A stretch of DNA of 11,687 nt, from contig MFYT01000034.1 in NCBI GenBank assembly GCA_001789205.1, positions 1 through 11,687 of the forward strand. Direction: 5' to 3'. The translations under genes were made by a program, and so were the position numbers. Below the pieces are notes generated by a model. It was not told where the DNA came from. It saw nothing but the letters and a program-made list of their open reading frames with translations, and did not search any database. This DNA is from Candidatus Raymondbacteria bacterium RIFOXYA2_FULL_49_16. Its GTDB lineage: Bacteria > Fibrobacterota > OXYB2-FULL-49-7 > XYB2-FULL-49-35. Below are positions 1-5,819 of the stretch, in pieces (position 1 is the stretch's first letter; the number at the start of each line of letters is the position of its first letter).

Positions 1-144
1 TTGGGAACAACGTGAAGCAGGAAGCGGCGGTTTGTTGAAGTGGCGCACGCAGCGGGAAACACACTCGACATAGTTCTGGATGGTGGCCTGGGAAAAGCAC
101 TTGAGCTTGAGATGATCGATAAGTTGACGGCAGACTGCGGACAT
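1..144 (-). CDS. Tyrosine recombinase (integrase), N-terminal fragment
   Basis: The gene runs off the left edge, so only 48 residues are visible (MSAVCRQLIDHLK... ending ...PPLPASRCSQ). They match the SAM-like core-binding domain at the start of tyrosine recombinases: a short helix, then a 'F/S-Q-A-T-I-Q-N-Y-V' helix and 'RCVRHFNKPP'. The ATG at 144 is preceded by a strong ribosome binding site, AAAAGGAGGT, on the minus strand. The catalytic R-H-R-Y part lies outside the window. The gene is transcribed away from the attC-like repeats, the layout of integron integrases with the recombination site beside the 5' end. However, the visible motif resembles the recombinases found beside IS91-type elements as much as classical IntI. 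Identity as IntI is therefore inferred from context. Being a tyrosine recombinase is fairly sure. Confidence 0.72.
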   Translation of the reverse strand, partial: MSAVCRQLIDHLKLKCFSQATIQNYVECVSRCVRHFNKPPLPASRCSQ

Positions 145-306
145 GGGGACCTCCTTTTTGTTGGTTTAATGGGATACACAAAAAGGATGTCGGCAGATAC
201 CGAACGCGGCATGAGACCAATGGCGGTTGGATAAATAGAAAGATTGTCAGGCGGCTGGTGAATATCTATATTGACGCTATGATTGTGGCTTCCGCGAAGC
301 GGATTT
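145..306. other. Recombinase leader / candidate attI region, no gene
   Basis: This stretch lies between the recombinase start and the first attC-like repeat. I see no credible gene. It holds GTTGGAT at 226-232, an exact fit to the GTTRRRY integron crossover consensus, in the position expected for attI. A small perfect hairpin (TCCGC-GAA-GCGGA, 291-303) lies just before the first repeat. If 226/227 is the crossover, 227-382 is a cassette of about 156 bp without a coding region. A 7-base match can occur by chance, so the attI call rests mainly on position. Confidence 0.4.
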
Positions 307-388
307 GTTCAACAGCGCCAGCCCGTCATGCCGCATAGGGCACGACGCAAACTTGCCAGTTTGCTACGGCATGGGGCGGCCGTTGCGC
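307..388 (+). repeat. attC-like site 1
   Basis: Bounded by GTTCAAC (R'', 307-313) and GTTGCGC (R', 382-388). The single strand can fold into a long imperfect hairpin: CAAC 310-313 with GTTG 382-385, GCC 317-319 with GGC 378-380, GCCC 321-324 with GGGC 374-377, CATGCCG 327-333 with CGGCATG 367-373. The tip is a perfect 7-bp stem, GCAAACT (347-353) and AGTTTGC (358-364), around a TGCC loop. Length, imperfect symmetry and complementary ends fit attC sites, whose folded strand is used by integron integrases. Three related copies follow at cassette spacing. Confidence 0.75.
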
Positions 389-432
389 GAAATTGCTGGC
401 CGAATAAAACCAAATTCCCTTGAAAATACCTT

Positions 433-474
433 TTGCCTTTTCTTCGTAAATTTCTTATATTCTTACTAGTAAGA
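433..474 (+). promoter_or_regulatory. Promoter and candidate operator of cassette 1
   Basis: TTGCCT (433-438), 17 bases, then TATATT (456-461) make a plausible sigma-70 promoter. A perfect 14-base palindrome, TCTTACTAGTAAGA (461-474), overlaps the end of the -10 box and covers the likely transcription start. It is a good candidate operator for autoregulation by the downstream AbrB-type antitoxin or the TA complex. The ribosome binding site GAAAGGAG lies at 498-505. Confidence 0.55.
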
Positions 475-510
475 TAATAGATATTCATTAATTCTCCGAA
501 AGGAGCGCAT

Positions 511-774
511 ATGCCTACCCTATCCACGACAAGAATGTCCTCAAAAGGACAGGTTGTAATCCCTGAAGAGGTCCGCAAATCTCTTCATCTCCAATCTGGT
601 GCTCAATTTGTGGTTCTCGGCGAGAATGACGTAGTCATTCTAAAGACAATTTCCAGGCCTTCCATGTCTGACTTTGATTCAATTATTTCGAGGGCAAGGA
701 CTCAAGCTAAGCGTGCTGGCCTTAAGAAATCAGATATTTCCCGTATTATTTCAGAAGTCAGGTCTGGGAAATGA
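511..774 (+). CDS. AbrB/MazE-like (SpoVT-AbrB) antitoxin
   Basis: An 87-residue protein. Residues about 5-48 form the swapped-hairpin DNA-binding domain, with the signature S-S-K-G-Q-V-V-I-P-E-E-V-R-K and a following G-A-Q-F-V-V strand. The rest (FDSIISRARTQAKRAGLKK...) is a helical tail that probably wraps the toxin. Proteins of this family dimerise, bind palindromic DNA and neutralise a partner PIN or MazF toxin. GAAAGGAG lies five bases before the ATG. The stop overlaps the start of the PIN gene by four bases, so the two are translationally coupled. A 14-base palindrome sits at its promoter. It is the first gene-bearing cassette after attC-like site 1. The function is well supported by family and partner. 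Confidence 0.88.
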   Translation: MPTLSTTRMSSKGQVVIPEEVRKSLHLQSGAQFVVLGENDVVILKTISRPSMSDFDSIISRARTQAKRAGLKKSDISRIISEVRSGK

Positions 775-1124
775 GGATCATTCTTGATACAAATGTCCTG
801 GTTTCGGGAATTTTCTTTAAAGGCCCGCCTTTCAGAATACTTGAGACATGGAAGCAAAGTAAAATAAAGATTGTCGCCTCGAACTCAATACTTGAAGAAT
901 ATACGCGTACGATACACAGGTTATCGCACCAGTTTCCGGCAATTGATGTTTCTGATTTCTGGGATCTTTTAACCGTCAAAGCAGAAATTGTAGCAGAAAT
1001 TGTGCTTCTAAAACCCATATCCCGGGATAAGTCTGACGATAAATTCCTGGCATGTGCGCTTTCTAGCAAGGTTTCAATAATTGTTTCGGGCGACGATGAC
1101 CCTTTTATCTCTTCATCCTTTTAG
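771..1124 (+). CDS. PIN-domain toxin, C-terminus frameshifted
   Basis: A PIN-family ribonuclease toxin of the kind paired with AbrB antitoxins. Acidic residues of the metal site can be seen: D6 in LDTNVLVSG, E42/E43 in ILEEY, D89-D90 in SRDKSDDKFLACA, and D108-D110 in SGDDD. As written it ends at 1124 with an unusual tail (PFISSSF). Removing one C from the CCC at 1100-1102 restores a family-like ending (LLSLHPFRGIEIISP..., ending LKGTR) that stops at 1185. So there is a one-base insertion after the last catalytic motif. The truncated product keeps the active-site residues but loses the last strand and helix. It could be a real inactivating mutation or a sequencing or assembly error in a short homopolymer. 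The start overlaps the antitoxin stop (ATGA). Confidence 0.82.
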   Translation: MRIILDTNVLVSGIFFKGPPFRILETWKQSKIKIVASNSILEEYTRTIHRLSHQFPAIDVSDFWDLLTVKAEIVAEIVLLKPISRDKSDDKFLACALSSKVSIIVSGDDDPFISSSF

Positions 1125-1209
1125 AGGCATAGAGATTATTAGTCCAAGCAATTTTATGATAAGATTTTTAAAAGGCACAAGGTAATCCAAGGCATCGGCC
1201 AGCAACATC

Positions 1210-1291
1210 AACCAACAGCGCTAGCCCGTCACACCGCATAGGGGGCGACGCAAACTTGCCAGTTTGTTACGGCATGGGGCGGCCGTTGCGC
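1210..1291 (+). repeat. attC-like site 2
   Basis: The second copy closes the AbrB/PIN cassette. It has CAAC at 1213-1216 and GTTGCGC at 1285-1291. The terminal stem GCAAACT (1250-1256) and AGTTTGT (1261-1267) encloses TGCC, with one G-T pair replacing a G-C of site 1. The right half, including CGGCATGGGGCGGCCGTTG, is the same as in site 1. The predicted cassette boundary is G1285/T1286. Confidence 0.75.
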
Positions 1292-1349
1292 GAAATTGCC
1301 CCACCGTCTTTTAAATAAATAGTAACGCCCCCCCAAATTCTTAATCAAT

Positions 1350-1390
1350 TTGACTTTTTCGAATATTTTATATATATTACAATTGTACAA
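1350..1390 (+). promoter_or_regulatory. Promoter and candidate operator of cassette 2
   Basis: TTGACT (1350-1355), a 17-base spacer and TATATT (1373-1378) form a near-consensus promoter. The palindrome TTGTACAA (1383-1390) falls at the expected transcription start and could be the operator for the Phd-type antitoxin. AAAGGAG (1394-1400) is the ribosome binding site for the ATG at 1405. Confidence 0.6.
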
Positions 1391-1404
1391 CTGAAAGGAG
1401 TCGT

Positions 1405-1803
1405 ATGGACATCGTTGTCGATACTTCGGTGATTATTGCGGTCATAGCGGAGGAAACCACCAAGCAATCCGTTGTTGAAGCAACCACAGGAAAGTCCCTT
1501 CTTGCGCCTCCTTCCCTGACCTGGGAAATCGGAAACGCTTTTTCAGCCATGTTCAAAAGAAGAAAATGCACCATAAAACAAGCGATTCAGGCTCTTCATG
1601 TATTTCAAAGTATCCCAATCAGGTATGTGCCGATCGAACTAGAGGATGCGCTGGAATTATGCTCTACCTACAATATTTACGCTTATGATGCATATATTCT
1701 GGCGACCTCGATCAAACATAAATGTCCACTTATTACACTAGATGAGAACCTTGTTGAAATAGCAAAAAAGCTGCACATTGAAACAATCGAGGTGAAATTA
1801 TGA
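1405..1803 (+). CDS. VapC-like PIN-domain ribonuclease toxin
   Basis: A 132-residue PIN domain of usual VapC length. The metal-binding acidic residues are all visible: D6 (VVDTSVII), E41 (LTWEIGNA), D95 (AYDAYILA) and D113 (LITLDENL). VapC proteins cut tRNA or rRNA and are silenced by the partner antitoxin. Here the toxin comes first and the antitoxin second, the reverse of the usual vapBC order. The antitoxin start overlaps the toxin stop (ATGA, 1800-1803). A strong promoter and an AAAGGAG site precede it. It shares little with the PIN protein of the first cassette, so the two were acquired separately. The RNA target cannot be told from the sequence. Confidence 0.88.
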   Translation: MDIVVDTSVIIAVIAEETTKQSVVEATTGKSLLAPPSLTWEIGNAFSAMFKRRKCTIKQAIQALHVFQSIPIRYVPIELEDALELCSTYNIYAYDAYILATSIKHKCPLITLDENLVEIAKKLHIETIEVKL

Positions 1804-2018
1804 CAGTCTTTACTTACTCCCAAGCACGCCAGAACCTTGCTACCCTGTTGAGTATTGCAACAAAAGAAGGTGAAGTCCTTGTCAAACGCAGGGATGGGCA
1901 GACATACGCCATCAGGCCCGAGAAGAAGAATGAATCGCCCCTCGATGTCAAAGGCGTAAAGCTTAATCTGGGACCGAAAGACATTATGAAAATCATGAGG
2001 GAAATCAGAAGAAGGTAA
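1800..2018 (+). CDS. Phd/YefM-like antitoxin
   Basis: A 72-residue protein. Residues 1-45 fit the Phd/YefM DNA-binding fold: 'TYSQARQNLATLLSIATKEG' is the helix pair and 'EVLVKRRDGQTYAIRP' the hairpin. The C-terminal 25 residues (LGPKDIMKIMREIRRR) are charged and helical, typical of the part that threads through the toxin. It is coupled to the PIN toxin by a four-base overlap and has no separate promoter. By family knowledge it would repress its own operon together with the toxin, perhaps at the palindrome at 1383-1390. The next attC-like repeat starts about 38 bases after the stop, as expected for a cassette. Confidence 0.83.
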   Translation: MTVFTYSQARQNLATLLSIATKEGEVLVKRRDGQTYAIRPEKKNESPLDVKGVKLNLGPKDIMKIMREIRRR

Positions 2019-2055
2019 TGGTGGGGTGGCTAAAGAGGACGGTGGGGGCAACTCC

Positions 2056-2135
2056 GCGCAACAGCGCCAGCCCATCATGCCGCATAGGGCACGACGCGTG
2101 TTACCACACGCTACGGGCATGGCATACCGTTGTAG
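2056..2135 (+). repeat. attC-like site 3
   Basis: GCGCAAC (2056-2062) and GTTGTAG (2129-2135) bound the third copy. The terminal stem is GCGTGT (2096-2101) with ACACGC (2106-2111) around a TACC loop. This differs in sequence from the stems of sites 1 and 2 but keeps the pairing and nearly the same loop. It closes the VapC/Phd cassette at about G2129. Confidence 0.75.
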
Positions 2136-2190
2136 GCAATATGCCCCCCCCTAAAACCAATAGGAACGCGCGCGAATACCAAGAAAAGAC

Positions 2191-2226
2191 TTGATTTCCG
2201 GTTAACTCAGATGTTAACTTATTAAT
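2191..2226 (+). promoter_or_regulatory. Promoter and GTTAACT direct repeat of cassette 3
   Basis: TTGATT (2191-2196), 17 bases, then TTAACT (2214-2219) make a plausible promoter. The heptamer GTTAACT occurs twice (2201-2207, 2213-2219), 12 bases apart, with the second covering the -10 box. This is a likely operator for the HigA repressor. The expected start of transcription is about 2226, right at the toxin ATG (2227), and no ribosome binding site is seen. Confidence 0.5.
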
Positions 2227-2571
2227 ATGCGAAATATCGTATTTTATACCACTTCATCTGGAAATTCTCCTGTACAAGAATTTCTCGATGATTTATCAGA
2301 TAAACAAGCGGAAAAAGTACTTTGGGTTTTGAAAATCATCAAAGAAATGGAGAGGGTGCCCGCTTCCTATTTCAAGAAATTGGTGAATACCGATGGCATT
2401 TGGGAAGTGAGAGTGACAATTTCAGGGGATATCTTTAGAATTCTTGGATTTCTTTTAGAACATTCAATCGTACTTCTGACCAACGGGTTTCAGAAGAAAA
2501 GCCAAGAAACCCCTCGATCAGAAATCGAACTGGCAGAGAATAGGAGAAAGGAATATCTACACAGGAGGTAA
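2227..2571 (+). CDS. higB: HigB/RelE-type toxin (Gp49-like)
   Basis: A 114-residue member of the RelE/HigB group of mRNA interferases (phage Gp49-like family). It has the usual N-terminal 'F-Y-T-T-S-S-G-N-S-P-V-Q-E-F-L-D-D-L', the helix 'KQAEKVLWVLKIIKE', 'LVNTDGIWEVRV' and the core strand 'ILLTNGFQKKSQETP'. The 'GFQKK..ETP' motif is typical, with basic residues likely at the mRNA-cleaving site. It cuts translated mRNA on the ribosome by family knowledge. HigA follows after four bases, giving the toxin-first order normal for higBA. No Shine-Dalgarno is seen before ATG 2227, which lies at the predicted transcript start, so the message may be leaderless and weakly translated. Confidence 0.87.
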   Translation: MRNIVFYTTSSGNSPVQEFLDDLSDKQAEKVLWVLKIIKEMERVPASYFKKLVNTDGIWEVRVTISGDIFRILGFLLEHSIVLLTNGFQKKSQETPRSEIELAENRRKEYLHRR

Positions 2572-2575
2572 CTTT

Positions 2576-2851
2576 ATGGATGATCTTGAAAAATACATCG
2601 AAAAACGGAAAAAACGGAGCAAGACTTTTGCGCATTCATTCGAGCTTGGGTATCGTGATTTCAAAATTGGGGCCATCTTGAAGCTTGCTCGCGAAGATTC
2701 TGGTTTGACCCAGGACGACGTTGCACGAAAGCTTCATACGAAGAAGACTGCGATTTCCAGAATCGAAAATCATGCTGAAGACATTAAGCTGTCAACTTTA
2801 GAACGTTTCACTCATGCTATTGGAAAAGAGCTTAAACTTCAAGTCGTCTGA
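2576..2851 (+). CDS. higA: HigA-type antitoxin, XRE helix-turn-helix
   Basis: A 91-residue protein. The N-terminal 25 residues are highly charged (MDDLEKYIEKRKKRSKTF). A Cro/C1-type helix-turn-helix follows: 'IGAILKLAREDSGLTQDDVARKL' and 'KTAISRIENHAEDIKLSTLERF', ending 'IGKELKLQVV'. This matches HigA antitoxins that bind HigB and repress the operon. A very strong ribosome binding site (AGGAGGT) precedes the ATG, in contrast to the toxin gene. That would favour antitoxin excess. The GTTAACT repeats upstream of higB are candidate binding sites. Confidence 0.88.
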   Translation: MDDLEKYIEKRKKRSKTFAHSFELGYRDFKIGAILKLAREDSGLTQDDVARKLHTKKTAISRIENHAEDIKLSTLERFTHAIGKELKLQVV

Positions 2852-2910
2852 ACGAAGAAAAAGGAAGACCGCGCGCGAAAAAACTAAAAACGGGGTGGTC
2901 ATACAGCTTT

Positions 2911-3096
2911 GATGACACCAAACATTCCGAGAAAGAACAAAGGACACTTGCACTGGGAAAAACATTTGATGAAAGATTATTGTCCATCACATTCACCATA
3001 CGGCACAATAGGATCAGACCAATTTCAGCAAGAGACATGTCCAGGAAGGAGCGGAAAACTTATGAAGAAAATGCTAAAGAAGATTCCACAATTTAA
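2911..3096 (+). pseudogene. BrnT-like toxin remnant, N-terminus missing
   Basis: This frame reads from DDTKHSEKEQRTLALGKT through LLSITFTIRHNRIRPISARDMSRKERKTYEEN and stops at 3096. It corresponds to the C-terminal two thirds of a BrnT toxin, whose hallmark end is 'R-I-R-x-I-S-A-R-x-x-x-x-x-E'. The N-terminal part that should hold F-x-W-D-x-x-K and K-H-G-V-x-F is not found. The frame is open further upstream (about 2815) but reads there as unrelated sequence overlapping the end of higA, with no start codon and ribosome binding site pair. I read this as a toxin inactivated by deletion, leaving its antitoxin intact. The deletion may mark a fusion of two former cassettes, since no attC separates it from higBA. 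Confidence 0.72.
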
Positions 3097-3388
3097 AAAC
3101 GAAGACGCTGAAAGAGATTTCTGGGCAAAAGCGGACACTTCCGAGTATTTCGACATGTCCAAACCTAAAAGGGTTATTCTTCCGAACTTGAAGCCATCAA
3201 CGGAGAAAATATTTTTAAGGCTGCATGCGAACCTTTTATACAGAATAAAATCTGTAGCCAACAAAAACGATATCCCCTATCAATCGTACATGAAATTAAT
3301 TCTTTCAGATAAAATCCAGGAATTATTTCATTTGCCCATGAAGGCCGCCACCGTCCATGGTGGCGGCACAAAGGTAGGCAGGGGGTAA
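3062..3388 (+). CDS. brnA: BrnA-like antitoxin
   Basis: The start at 3062 was chosen because the protein begins 'MKKMLKKIPQFKNEDAERDFWAKADTSE', the standard opening of BrnA-family antitoxins. AGGAAGGAG lies upstream inside the BrnT remnant. It continues 'YFDMSKPKRVILPNLKPST' and a ribbon-helix-helix part 'IFLRLHANLLYRIKSVANKNDIPYQSYMKLILSDKI'. It overlaps the BrnT remnant by 35 bases, as in intact brnTA operons. The last 15 residues (KAATVHGGGTKVGRG) are coded by a GC-rich hairpin running toward the attC site and look like an acquired tail. With the toxin broken, this is probably an orphan antitoxin. It could still neutralise a related BrnT, such as the one at 7251. Confidence 0.83.
   Translation: MKKMLKKIPQFKNEDAERDFWAKADTSEYFDMSKPKRVILPNLKPSTEKIFLRLHANLLYRIKSVANKNDIPYQSYMKLILSDKIQELFHLPMKAATVHGGGTKVGRG
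3344..3367 (+). repeat. Perfect GC-rich hairpin at the end of brnA
   Basis: GCCGCCACC (3344-3352) and GGTGGCGGC (3359-3367) pair perfectly over nine bases around GTCCAT. It lies within the last codons of brnA. No T-run follows, so it is not a normal intrinsic terminator. It may still pause transcription or protect the 3' end. Confidence 0.6.
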
Positions 3389-3392
3389 CCCC

Positions 3393-3471
3393 AGCTAACA
3401 GTATTATCCAGTCAACCGCATTTGGTCGACGCGTGTTACCACACGCTACGGGCGTGGCGCGGCCGTTGTTG
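3393..3471 (+). repeat. attC-like site 4
   Basis: AGCTAAC (3393-3399) and GTTGTTG (3465-3471) bound the most divergent copy. The terminal stem GCGTGT (3431-3436) and ACACGC (3441-3446) encloses TACC, as in site 3. CTACGGGC and GCGGCCGTTG are also kept. It begins only five bases after the brnA stop. The following cassette is the one broken up by introns and a transposase remnant. Confidence 0.7.
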
Positions 3472-3539
3472 CGGCTCATTGCCGCTTGTCAATATATAGA
3501 GAAGGGCGCAAGGATGCGCACAATCAATCCGGTGTTCCG

Positions 3540-4050
3540 TCACCGCGTGCTTACGGGGACATGGTTTCAGCGGTCCTGCCGTTGAGGGTATGAAGCTCCC
3601 CGGACACTGCGCCGTAGTTCCATGAGAAAGGAACGGGAAGCGAACCGCAAGGAACGCATCCTTCTGAGAGTTTCACAATCGGATAAGGCGTCCGCACCGT
3701 CTGTAATGGTCAACACATGTGAATGCGGTCAACTGTCGTCACGCGCAGGAGCGAAAGGAACTGACACGCTCGAACCAAAACGGTACCAGAGGCGAGGCCG
3801 CCGACTATCAACGGGAAACCGGCACGGACAAGAGAAAGGCCTCTCGGCAGACAACGCAGACCTTCCACAGACAAAGGATTGACAGGCTGGACAACGAGTA
3901 ACCCTGCGACTTTCGCCCTTACTCAAGGGCAAGCCGTCCGAAAGGTGGGCTGACGGAAGCGCGGGTGGAGAAGACGAAAGAAGCGAACGGGCTGTGTAGC
4001 GCAGTTCATAGGGATTGAGGGCCCTTGCCGGGCCTGACATCATCCTTTCC
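3540..4050 (+). ncRNA. Group II intron 5' ribozyme-like RNA region, no gene
   Basis: About 510 bases without a believable gene on either strand. It is rich in short stems and purine loops, for example GCCCTT-ACTC-AAGGGC (3915-3930) and GCCC/GGGC around 4019-4034, with many GAAA and GCGAA stretches. The style (GTGCTTACGGGG at 3547, 'GCGCCGTAG', 'AAACCGGCACGG') resembles domain I-III RNA of group II introns. It lies directly upstream of the inner intron's predicted 5' end. Open frames here, including a 104-codon one on the minus strand, show no protein-like features. I could not draw the full secondary structure by eye. Confidence 0.5.
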
Positions 4051-4567
4051 GTGAGGGTGCCCGCCTCTTTCCAGAGGCGAGGCAGGCTGACGTTCGTCTG
4101 GTGCTTCGTTGCGAGAGAATGTGAAGAACCGCTTGTAGGGAGGAAAGCAAATGAAGACTGTCCCCTGGACAGTTTATGCGCCTACCCGCCTGAAGCAACA
4201 CTGGACTCCGGACGGCATTGACAGATGAATCGCCGAGAACTTGTCGAAAGCGTAGGAATGTCGTCGAAACCAGGAGGGAGTCGTTGGCCTGGGACGAGTC
4301 TGGAGGAAACCTGTTTACTGTCCAGATGGCGACCGGCATGAAGGCGGCGTGAACTTGGCATAGGCTTGTGCGTGGAACGTGGGAACCTGTCGCACCGATG
4401 CAAAAGGAGCGGTTCAAGTGGAAGCCCCACAAGAATTTGAGTACTGATGCGGGGCACAGGGACAGACCGGAGCGTAGTAGCGAAGAGGCCTCTGTAATGG
4501 GGGTGGAGCGAAGGTCTCCGGGTCATTGATGCTTAAGAAATGGACCAACCAGTAATGGGAGGAGTCT

Positions 4568-5816
4568 TTGGAAGAAGCAAAACCGTTTGCGATATCCAAA
4601 CGGGCGGTGTGGAACGCATATAAGAAGGTGAGAGCCAATCACGGTGCAGCCGGGATTGATGAGGTATCGATTGAGGTGTTTGAGAAGGATATGAAAGACA
4701 ACCTTTACAAACTCTGGAATCGGATGGCTTCAGGCTCGTACTTTCCGCCAGCGGTAATGGCTGTGCCGATACCGAAGAAGAGCGGAGGTACGAGAGTCCT
4801 GGGAGTGCCGACAGTAGCTGACCGAGTTGCTCAGATGGTGGCGAAGGAGTTCTTAGAGCCGATAGTGGAAAAGCACTTTCATAAGGACTCTTACGGATAT
4901 CGTCCTGGCAAATCGGCGCATGAAGCACTCGCCGAAACGCGGAAGCGCTGTTGGCGCTATGATTGGGTGCTTGAATTCGACATACGGGGATTGTTCGACA
5001 ACATCGACCATGAACTACTGATGCGTGCGGTGCGGAAGCACACGGATAACCGATGGGTCATTCTCTACATAGAACGATGGCTTAAGGCGCCGATGCAGGC
5101 CGCGGGCGGTGAACTTGTCTCACGAGGAAAGGGAACTCCGCAAGGGGGGTGTTATCAGTCCTTTGCTGGCGAACCTGTTCCTGCACTATGTATTTGACGT
5201 GTGGATGGTGAGGCACAGTCCGCAAACGCCATGGGCGCGATACGCGGATGATGGTTTGGTGCATTGCCGGAGCAGGGAGGAAGCGGAGCAATTGCTGCAA
5301 CGCTTGAAAGAGCGTTTTAAGGTGTGCGGTCTTGAGCTTCATCCCGACAAGACGGGGTTTGCCTATTGTAAGGATGATGACCGACGGGAGGAACACCCGG
5401 AAATGTCGTTCGACTTTCTGAGTTATACCTTTCGGCCAAAAAGGGCGAGGAATTGGCGAGGAAAGTTTTTTGTCAGTTTTCTGCCTGCCATAAGCAATGA
5501 GGCTGCAAAAGCATTGCGCCGCGAAATCCATGATTGGCGTATGCACCTCAAGCCTGATAAGTCGATTGAGGACCTTTCTCGAATGTTCAACCCATGTATC
5601 CGGGGTTGGATTAACTACTATGGACGCTTTTACCAGTCACAGTTGTATGCGGTTCTACGCTACTTGAATAGAGCGCTTGTCCATTGGGTACGCAGGAAAT
5701 TTAAACGGTATGAAACCCATCGTCGAAATGCGGAACACTGGCTGGGCCGATTGGCGCAGCGTGAACCGCATTTGTTTGCGCACTGGCAGATGGGGATAGT
5801 ACCGACGGTTAAATGA
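4568..5816 (+). pseudogene. ltrA: Class-D group II intron reverse transcriptase/maturase, frameshifted
   Basis: The intron-encoded protein would be 415 residues, close to RmInt1's 419. It starts at TTG 4568 behind GGGAGGAG. Visible RT blocks: 'FPPAVMAVPIPKKSGGTRVLGVPT', 'SYGYRPGKSAHEAL', 'LEFDIRGLFDNIDH', 'KGTPQGG', 'YADD' (5241-5252), 'GLELHPDKT', 'FDFLSYTFRP'. The maturase domain 'FNPCIRGWINYYGRFY' follows, and the end 'LFAHWQMG' is typical of class D, which lacks an endonuclease domain. After KGTPQGG the frame breaks: CAA is followed by six Gs (5144-5149), where five would give ...QGGVISPLLANLFLH. As written the first frame ends at 5197 and the second is open from about 5109 to 5816. This is either a true inactivating +1 indel, a sequencing error in a homopolymer, or less likely slippage that rescues the protein. 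Confidence 0.88.
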
Positions 5817-5819
5817 TGG

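Noticed and set aside
40-234. Open frame of 64 codons on the plus strand
   Set aside because: It is the antisense of the recombinase N-terminus, which has a strong ribosome binding site and a recognisable domain.
2909-3061. Upstream extension of brnA to an ATG near 2909
   Set aside because: This part overlaps the BrnT remnant in another frame and has no antitoxin-like sequence; the family's standard start and ribosome binding site are at 3062.
3344-3390. Intrinsic terminator after brnA
   Set aside because: The 9-bp hairpin is perfect but is followed by ACAAAGGTAGG rather than a T-run.
307-3471. CRISPR array
   Set aside because: The repeats are about 80 bases, imperfect, hairpin-forming and separated by whole genes of 600-1300 bases.
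3622-4432. Several open frames of 60-130 codons on both strands in the 5' intron regions
   Set aside because: Compositionally odd (Arg/Ser/Pro rich), without domains, and lying in structured group II intron RNA.
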